Assembly: GCA_937898635.1 (NCBI GenBank)
Contig: CALEJW010000245.1
Location: 1-10,288 of the forward strand
DNA length: 10,288 nt
Direction of reading: 5' to 3'
Source: an uncultured Pseudomonadota bacterium
Lineage (GTDB): Bacteria > Pseudomonadota > Gammaproteobacteria > Burkholderiales > Usitatibacteraceae
In this document: positions 6,704 through 10,288 of the stretch, piece by piece
Layout of the letters: each line of letters starts with the position of its first letter
Numbering within the stretch: the first letter of the stretch is position 1
The notes under the pieces: generated by a model
Databases searched by the model: none
What the model was told of the DNA's origin: nothing
The model's input: the letters and a program-made list of their open reading frames with translations, nothing else
Made by a program: the position numbers and the translations under genes

Positions 6704-7447
6704 TCAGAAGGTGTAGGAGGCGTAGGCGACCAGGCGGCTCTTGCTCCAGTCCTTGCCCTTGACCGTCCACAGGGCGGGCTCGGCGTCCGTGTCCTTCACG
6801 TAGCCGCCCACGCCCCAGCCGCCGCCCAGGTCGTAGGCGAGGCCGAGCTTGTACACGGTGTAGTCGAGGGGCTTGTTGTTCTTGAACTTCTGGTGGCCGA
6901 TGTGGCCGGTGAGGGCGAGCTTCTCGGTGATGGGGAAGGAGACGTTCGCCTCGATGAAGTTGCTGCCCTTGCTGTCCACCACGCCGAAGAGGTTGCTGGT
7001 GGAGTGGGAGTACTTCACGGACACCGGGCCGTAGCCCGCGCCCACGTAGATCTCGTCGGTGTTGGGCGAGGGGTTGAAGGCGCCGGAGGAGGGGTACTCG
7101 TAGCGGAGATACCCCACGTCCACCGTCACGTCCTTCACCGGCTCGAACTTGAAGCCGCCGAAGAGATCCCACTCGATCTTGGCGGAAGTCGAGAAGTCGC
7201 CGACCTCGGCCACGTCCTTGAGCCACTTGATGTTCGACACGAAGGTGCCGAGGTAGAAGCCGCTGGAGTGCGACCAGTCGACGTTGAGCTGCCCGGCGGG
7301 CTTCTCGGAGGTCTGGGAGATGCCGCGGTATTCGTACTCGCTGAACACCGAGAGCTTCACGCTGGGCGCGTCGGCCTGCGCGAGGGGCGCGGCGAAGGCA
7401 GCCAGGGCGAGGCTGGAAAGGGCAAGGGCTTTGGGCAGGTATCGCAT
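6704..7447 (-). CDS. TorF/Gcw_chp-family putative outer-membrane protein, first gene of the glnK-amtB operon
   Basis: This 247-residue exported protein starts with a signal peptide (about 1-25, cleavage near LAQADA). It continues with the family-typical opening SVKLSVFSEYEYRGISQTSEKPAGQ and repeated alternating aromatic/hydrophobic strands, and ends in a terminal Phe (...LVAYASYTF). The terminal aromatic residue and the strand pattern indicate a small outer-membrane beta-barrel. The family (TIGR02001/PF09694 as I recall) is described only as a putative porin. Its position ahead of glnK-amtB and behind a sigma-54 promoter suggests a role in nitrogen limitation, perhaps outer-membrane passage of ammonium or small amines; that is inference. 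A similar first gene (orf1/nlmA) is known before glnK-amtB in Herbaspirillum. ATG at 7445-7447 has AAGGA 8 nt upstream and begins the signal peptide. The longer frame to 7576 runs across the promoter and is rejected. Confidence 0.85.
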   Translation of the reverse strand: MRYLPKALALSSLALAAFAAPLAQADAPSVKLSVFSEYEYRGISQTSEKPAGQLNVDWSHSSGFYLGTFVSNIKWLKDVAEVGDFSTSAKIEWDLFGGFKFEPVKDVTVDVGYLRYEYPSSGAFNPSPNTDEIYVGAGYGPVSVKYSHSTSNLFGVVDSKGSNFIEANVSFPITEKLALTGHIGHQKFKNNKPLDYTVYKLGLAYDLGGGWGVGGYVKDTDAEPALWTVKGKDWSKSRLVAYASYTF

Positions 7448-7495
7448 GTTGGTATCCTTCGGGGACGTGGAAAAGAGATGCACCGGGCAGGGTTT

Positions 7496-7511
7496 AGCAG
7501 GGAGCGTGCCA
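7496..7511 (-). promoter_or_regulatory. Sigma-54 (RpoN) -24/-12 promoter of the nitrogen operon
   Basis: The minus strand reads TGGCACGCTCCCTGCT. This matches the consensus TGGCAC-N5-TTGC with one mismatch, and has the required GG (7510-7509) and GC (7498-7497) 10 nt apart. Transcription should start near 7485, leaving a leader of about 38 nt before the outer-membrane protein ATG. The fit to a nitrogen operon (glnK, amtB) and to the NtrC-like sites upstream makes this convincing. Confidence 0.82.
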
Positions 7512-7572
7512 TCGCCGGGCGCCGCGCAAGTCCTTGTTCGTGAAGGATTCATTGCAGGCCCCTTCGCGGCGC

Positions 7573-7587
7573 GCACCGATCCGGCGC
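7573..7587 (-). promoter_or_regulatory. Promoter-proximal NtrC-like site (imperfect)
   Basis: GCACC (7573-7577), five bases, then GGCGC (7583-7587) matches the NtrC core GCACC-N5-GGTGC in 9 of 10 positions. The centre (7580) is about 95 bp upstream of the predicted sigma-54 start and 31 bp, or three helical turns, from the perfect site. On its own it could be chance in GC-rich DNA; the helical phasing with the second site raises its credibility. Confidence 0.55.
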
Positions 7588-7600
7588 CGCGCGCCGCCCC

Positions 7601-7621
7601 GGCGCACCACCGCGGTGCGCC
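7601..7621 (-). promoter_or_regulatory. NtrC enhancer site (perfect dyad)
   Basis: GGCGCACC (7601-7608) and GGTGCGCC (7614-7621) are perfect inverted repeats separated by 5 bases. They contain the full NtrC core GCACC-N5-GGTGC. The centre (7611) is about 126 bp upstream of the predicted sigma-54 start, in the usual enhancer range. The site also lies about 40 bp before the ubiK start on the other strand. Confidence 0.72.
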
Positions 7622-7659
7622 CTGTAGCCGTCAACCGACACCTCCCGCGGGGAATTGAG

Positions 7660-7902
7660 ATGAACGAGAAGCTCCTGGGCGACATCGCCGCCCGCCTCGC
7701 CGAAGCCGCCGCCTCCAACCCGGCGCGCGACCTGGAGAAGAACGCGAAAGCCGTCCTCGCGACGGCCTTCGCGCGCCTCGACCTCGTCACGCGGGAGGAA
7801 TTCGACGTCCAGTCGGAAGTCCTCGCCCGGGCCCGCAAGAGAGTCGCGGAACTGGAAGCGAAAGTCGCCGCGCTCGAAGCGCGGCTTTCCGCCGACATAT
7901 AA
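7660..7902 (+). CDS. ubiK: UbiK, ubiquinone biosynthesis accessory factor (BMFP/YqiC family)
   Basis: The 80-residue protein belongs to the BMFP/YqiC family (PF04380). It has an N-terminal amphipathic helix (MNEKLLGDIAARLAEA), the middle segment ARDLEKNAKAVLATAFARLDLVTREEFDVQ, and a C-terminal coiled coil (about 50-77, AELEAKVAALEARL), at the usual length. UbiK helps ubiquinone synthesis under aerobic growth by interacting with UbiJ and lipids. The ATG at 7660-7662 begins the conserved domain, with GGGGAA as a weak ribosome binding site. Earlier starts, to 7534, would add Arg-rich residues read through the NtrC sites and are rejected. It is divergent from the nitrogen operon and 51 nt ahead of comM on the same strand, a pairing common in betaproteobacteria. 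No clear promoter could be assigned. Confidence 0.9.
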   Translation: MNEKLLGDIAARLAEAAASNPARDLEKNAKAVLATAFARLDLVTREEFDVQSEVLARARKRVAELEAKVAALEARLSADI

Positions 7903-7953
7903 GGAATCGCCGCGCGAGGCCCGCCCCGCCCGGGTTTCCGGGGGGCCGACCGG

Positions 7954-9459
7954 GTGTCACTCGCCGCCGTACTCTCCCGCGCGCTCGCGGGCATGCAGGC
8001 GCCGCTGGTTCGCGTGGAAGTGCACGTGGGCCCGGGGCTTCCGGGCTTCCACGTGGTGGGGCTGCCGGAGACGGAAGTGAAGGAGGCCCGCGACCGGGTG
8101 CGCGCCGCCCTCCTCACCGCCCGCTTCCAGGTGCCGCAGTGGCGCACCACCGTGAGCCTCGCCCCCGCGGACCTTCCCAAGGAGAGCGGGCGCTTCGACC
8201 TTCCCATCGCGCTGGGCATCCTCGCCGCCTCGAACCAGGTTCCCGCCGCCGCGCTCGAGGGCCTGGAGTTCGCGGGGGAACTCGCCCTTTCCGGGGAGCT
8301 GCGCCCGGTGCGCGGGGCGCTCGCGATGGCGCTTGCCGCGCACCGCGATGGCCGCGCCTTCGTGCTGCCGGAATGCTCCGCGGGCGAGGCGGCGCTGGTC
8401 CCGGGCGCGATCGTGCATCCGGCGAAGTCGCTCGCGGCGGTGTGCGCGCACCTCGCGGGGCGGGAGAGGCTCGATCGCGTGGTGGGCGAGGCGCGGGCGA
8501 ACGAAGGCCGGTGGCCGGACCTCGCCGACGTGAAGGGCCAGGCGCAGGCGCGGCGCGCGCTGGAGATCGCGGCCGCCGGCGGGCATTCGCTCCTCCTCAC
8601 CGGTCCGCCCGGCACGGGGAAGACGCTCCTCGCGCAGCGGCTGCCGGGAATCCTGCCGGCGATGACCGAGGACGAGGCGCTGGAAGCCGCCGCCGTGCAG
8701 AGCCTCGCCACGCGCGGGTTCTCGGCGGAACGCTTCGGCGTGCGCGAATGGCGGGCGCCTCACCACACGGCCTCGGGCGTGGCGCTGGTGGGCGGGGGCT
8801 CGCCGCCGCGTCCCGGGGAGATCTCGCTCGCGCACCACGGCGTGCTCTTCCTGGACGAACTGCCGGAGTTCAGCCGGCACGTGCTGGAGGTGCTTCGCGA
8901 GCCGCTGGAGAGCGGGCGCATCACGATCTCGCGGGCGGCGATGCAGGCGGATTTCCCGGCGCGATTCCAGCTGGTGGCGGCGATGAATCCCTGCCCCTGC
9001 GGATTCCTCGGCCACTGGAGCGGGCAGTGCTCCTGCACACCCGACCGCATCGCGCGCTACCGGGGCCGGCTCTCGGGGCCGCTGCTCGACCGCATCGACC
9101 TGCACGTGGAGGTGCCGGCGCTGCGCGAGCGCGAACTGGTGGAGGCGCCCCGCGGGGAGGCTTCCACGGCAGTACGCGCGAGAGTGAACGCGGCCCGCGC
9201 GCGCCAGCGCGATCGCCAGGGCGTGACCAATGCGCAGCTCGAAGGGGGCGAGATCGAGCGCCACTGCATGCCGTCACCCGCCGCGCGAACGCTCCTGCGC
9301 GAGGCGGCCTCGCGGCTGTCGCTCTCCGCGCGGGGCTATCACCGCGTGCTCAAGGTGGCACGGTCGATCGCGGATCTCGCCGGTCGCGCGGAGCCGGACG
9401 AGCGGGACGTAGCCGAGGCTATCGCCTACCGGAACGCGCCGCGCGGCGCCTTCCGGTGA
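7954..9459 (+). CDS. comM: ComM/YifB, Mg-chelatase-like AAA+ ATPase
   Basis: The 501-residue protein has the three family parts. The N-terminal ChlI/Lon-protease-like domain (about 1-165) begins MSLAAVLSRALAGMQAPLV, typical of YifB. The AAA+ core (about 188-390) contains Walker A GPPGTGKT (217-224) and Walker B VLFLDE (297-302). The C-terminal helical domain (about 400-495) contains GYHRVLKVARSIADLAG. Cysteines C347, C349, C359 and C361 lie in the conserved MNPCPCG...CSC insert, a possible metal site. ComM homologues form hexameric helicases that promote branch migration during natural transformation. The family is widespread even in species not known to be competent. The start is GTG (7954-7956), chosen because it begins the conserved N-terminus; no strong ribosome binding site is visible. 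It follows ubiK by 51 nt and is probably co-transcribed. Confidence 0.95.
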   Translation: MSLAAVLSRALAGMQAPLVRVEVHVGPGLPGFHVVGLPETEVKEARDRVRAALLTARFQVPQWRTTVSLAPADLPKESGRFDLPIALGILAASNQVPAAALEGLEFAGELALSGELRPVRGALAMALAAHRDGRAFVLPECSAGEAALVPGAIVHPAKSLAAVCAHLAGRERLDRVVGEARANEGRWPDLADVKGQAQARRALEIAAAGGHSLLLTGPPGTGKTLLAQRLPGILPAMTEDEALEAAAVQSLATRGFSAERFGVREWRAPHHTASGVALVGGGSPPRPGEISLAHHGVLFLDELPEFSRHVLEVLREPLESGRITISRAAMQADFPARFQLVAAMNPCPCGFLGHWSGQCSCTPDRIARYRGRLSGPLLDRIDLHVEVPALRERELVEAPRGEASTAVRARVNAARARQRDRQGVTNAQLEGGEIERHCMPSPAARTLLREAASRLSLSARGYHRVLKVARSIADLAGRAEPDERDVAEAIAYRNAPRGAFR

Positions 9460-9487
9460 AAGGGTCGAGGTATGTGTGTTGGAGTAA

Positions 9488-9517
9488 TTGACATCACCCC
9501 GTCCCGGTGCGTATCCT
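9488..9517 (+). promoter_or_regulatory. Sigma-70 promoter of the toxin-antitoxin module
   Basis: TTGACA (9488-9493) is a perfect -35 element. An 18-nt spacer leads to TATCCT (9512-9517), with 4 of 6 matches to TATAAT. The predicted start is 9524-9525, exactly at the toxin ATG, implying a leaderless mRNA. A small dyad (CACC 9495-9498, GGTG 9506-9509) inside the spacer could serve as an operator, but it is too short to be sure. This short AT-richer stretch stands out from its GC-rich surroundings. Confidence 0.65.
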
Positions 9518-9524
9518 CCTCCCG

Positions 9525-9821
9525 ATGAAGGCGGACGCGCTCATCCGGCGTCGCGTCGTGGTCGCGGAGGACGCCTTCGTGGAAATGGTCGTCTGGCGAC
9601 TGTCCGCGCCGGTCGCTCCGTCCACGCACCGCTTCAAGTATCGCCTTGCCTACGTCGTGATGGGGGAATGCGTGGTGTTGTACGACAACGAACGCGGCAA
9701 GGGCGACCACCGGCACTACGCAGGAAGGGAGTCCCGGTACCGGTTCGTTTCCCCCGACAGGCTGGTCGCCGATTTCGACGCGGACAGGGAAAGGTGGGAT
9801 CGTGAAAACCGTCGTTCTTGA
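9525..9821 (+). CDS. tumE: TumE-type (DUF6516) toxin
   Basis: The 98-residue protein shows the DUF6516/TumE pattern. An N-terminal strand region (RRRVVVAEDAFVEMVVWRL) is followed by KYRLAYVVMGECVVLYDNERGKGDHRH (about 38-64) and then YRFVSPDRLVADFDADRERW. The acidic and His-rich motif YDNE..GKGDHRH is the most conserved part and may be the active or binding site. TumE proteins are toxins of toxin-antitoxin modules with no settled mechanism. ATG 9525 is preferred over GTG 9507. The GTG would lie upstream of the predicted -10 and could not be transcribed from this promoter, and family members begin near the ATG. No Shine-Dalgarno is present, consistent with leaderless translation. The antitoxin follows with a 20-nt overlap. 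The family is recognised with good confidence; toxicity is inferred from the family and pairing. Confidence 0.82.
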   Translation: MKADALIRRRVVVAEDAFVEMVVWRLSAPVAPSTHRFKYRLAYVVMGECVVLYDNERGKGDHRHYAGRESRYRFVSPDRLVADFDADRERWDRENRRS

Positions 9822-10149
9822 AGTGCAATCGGTTCGCGGGGCCCTGCGCGAGACTTCCCGCGCCATGAAGTCCGGCCGCCGCGAGCGCGAGGCGCACATC
9901 GGCTTCGCCACGCCGGAGCTGCTCTGGAAGGTCCTGACCGCCAAGCGCTGGGAACTCCTCAAGGTCATGACGGGCGCGGGCCCGATGTCGATCCGCGAGG
10001 CCGCGCGGCGCGTGGGGCGCGACGTGAAGGCGGTCCACGGCGACACACGCGCGCTGCTCGACGCGGGGGTCATCGTCCGGACACCGGATGGCGCCGTCGA
10101 ATTTCCCTTCGATGCCGTGAAGGTGGAGTTCCTGCTGCACGCAGCCTAG
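9802..10149 (+). CDS. tumA: Winged-helix antitoxin/regulator paired with TumE
   Basis: The 115-residue protein has an N-terminal arm rich in charged residues (about 1-33). A helix-turn-helix of MarR/HVO_A0114 type follows (about 40-95): LLWKVLTAKRWELLKVM, then MSIREAARRVGRDVKAVHGDTRALLDAGVIVRT, then a beta wing (DGAVEFPFDAVKVEF). The segment SIREAARRVGRDVKAVHGDTRAL is the likely recognition region. Such proteins are the usual downstream partner of DUF6516/TumE toxins and probably both neutralise the toxin and repress the operon. The start is GTG (9802-9804) inside the toxin gene, 20 nt before its stop, with AAGGTGG as ribosome binding site. This overlap suggests translational coupling. The symbol reflects the TumE/TumA pair; the DNA-binding fold is clearer than the antitoxin function, which rests on context. 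Confidence 0.78.
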   Translation: MKTVVLEVQSVRGALRETSRAMKSGRREREAHIGFATPELLWKVLTAKRWELLKVMTGAGPMSIREAARRVGRDVKAVHGDTRALLDAGVIVRTPDGAVEFPFDAVKVEFLLHAA

Positions 10150-10164
10150 GCCGGCCTTCGCGCG

Positions 10165-10288
10165 CTACATCCCCATCACCTTCACGTCGGGAAATCCCAT
10201 CAGCCTGAGCACGAAGTAGCCGACCGCCGCCTCGCCCGGGTCGTCGGAGAAGCTCACCAGTTCCGCGTAGCGCGGCACGCCCGCCTTC
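10165..10288 (-). CDS. C-terminal fragment of a rhodanese-like sulfurtransferase (partial)
   Basis: Only the last 40 residues are in the window; the gene continues beyond 10288. The fragment reads through VPRYAELVSFSDDPGEAAVG and YFVLRLMGFPDVKVM, and stops at TAG (10165-10167). The G-Y-F-V-L-R-L-M-G-F-P-D-V-K-V pattern is the helix and strand that follow the active-site loop in rhodanese domains. In an ungapped comparison with C-x-x-G-x-R, the catalytic Cys position is occupied by Ser (in VSFSDDPGEA), so this domain may be inactive, or the alignment is wrong. It converges with the antitoxin gene with only 15 nt between stops and no visible terminator. The family call is moderate because so little is present. 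Confidence 0.55.
   Translation of the reverse strand, partial: KAGVPRYAELVSFSDDPGEAAVGYFVLRLMGFPDVKVMGM

Noticed and set aside
7531..7547. TCCTT/AAGGA inverted repeat between the NtrC sites and the sigma-54 promoter
   Set aside because: Only 5 bp per arm and no match to the IHF or NtrC consensus; likely chance.
7448..7576. Upstream extension of the outer-membrane protein gene
   Set aside because: It would translate through the sigma-54 promoter and bury the signal peptide; the ATG at 7447 has a good ribosome binding site.
7929..7942. CCCGG/CCGGG hairpin between ubiK and comM
   Set aside because: A short 5-bp stem with no T-run in GC-rich DNA; not enough for a terminator or regulatory call.
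7494..9264. Long minus-strand frames opposite comM and ubiK
   Set aside because: Shadows of comM, whose Walker motifs and conserved N-terminus fix the coding strand.
10148..10157. Palindrome AGGCCGGCCT at the convergent gene ends
   Set aside because: No loop or T-run; cannot be supported as a terminator.
1..10288. tRNA, rRNA, CRISPR array, insertion sequence or prophage
   Set aside because: No cloverleaf-like segments, regularly spaced repeats, transposase-like proteins or terminal inverted repeats were seen on reading both strands.

Overview
The window is very GC-rich and almost fully coding. It looks like the chromosome of a betaproteobacterium. The basis for this is gene content: a hemC-hemD-hemX-hemY cluster, an outer-membrane protein followed by glnK and amtB, and divergently a ubiK-comM (yifB) pair. 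This combination is familiar from Burkholderiales, Rhodocyclales and relatives. The assignment rests on recognised families and gene order, not on any database search.

Layout. Positions 1-4551 (minus strand) hold a compact haem operon read right to left: hemC (TTG start), hemD, hemX, hemY and a small two-CBS-domain protein. hemC/hemD and hemD/hemX overlap by 4 bases (ATGA), and hemX/hemY are 8 nt apart. Positions 4552-4754 are non-coding. They hold three GC-rich hairpins, one of them a clear intrinsic terminator for amtB, and a possible extended -10 promoter for hemC. Positions 4755-7447 (minus strand) hold a nitrogen operon: a TorF/Gcw_chp-type outer-membrane protein, the PII protein GlnK, and the ammonium channel AmtB. 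Positions 7448-7659 are a divergent regulatory region. On the minus strand it carries a good sigma-54 (-24/-12) promoter, and about 95 and 126 bp upstream of the predicted start it has two NtrC-like dyads 31 bp apart. This is the layout of a classical NtrC enhancer. Positions 7660-9459 (plus strand) encode UbiK and the Mg-chelatase-like AAA+ protein ComM/YifB. Positions 9488-10149 (plus strand) hold a toxin-antitoxin module of the TumE (DUF6516) type with its own promoter. The toxin probably comes from a leaderless mRNA, and the antitoxin overlaps it by 20 nt. The window ends in the C-terminus of a rhodanese-like protein on the minus strand.

How the parts work together. Under nitrogen limitation, phosphorylated NtrC bound at 7573-7621 would activate sigma-54 RNA polymerase at 7496-7511. 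The polymerase would transcribe the outer-membrane protein, GlnK and AmtB together. GlnK, uridylylated at Tyr51, gates AmtB. The haem genes convert porphobilinogen to uroporphyrinogen III (HemC, HemD), with the membrane proteins HemX and HemY as accessory factors. No wholly unknown multi-gene system is evident. The points most worth following up are the NtrC/sigma-54 control region, the outer-membrane protein placed first in a nitrogen operon, and the TumE-type module with a leaderless toxin message.
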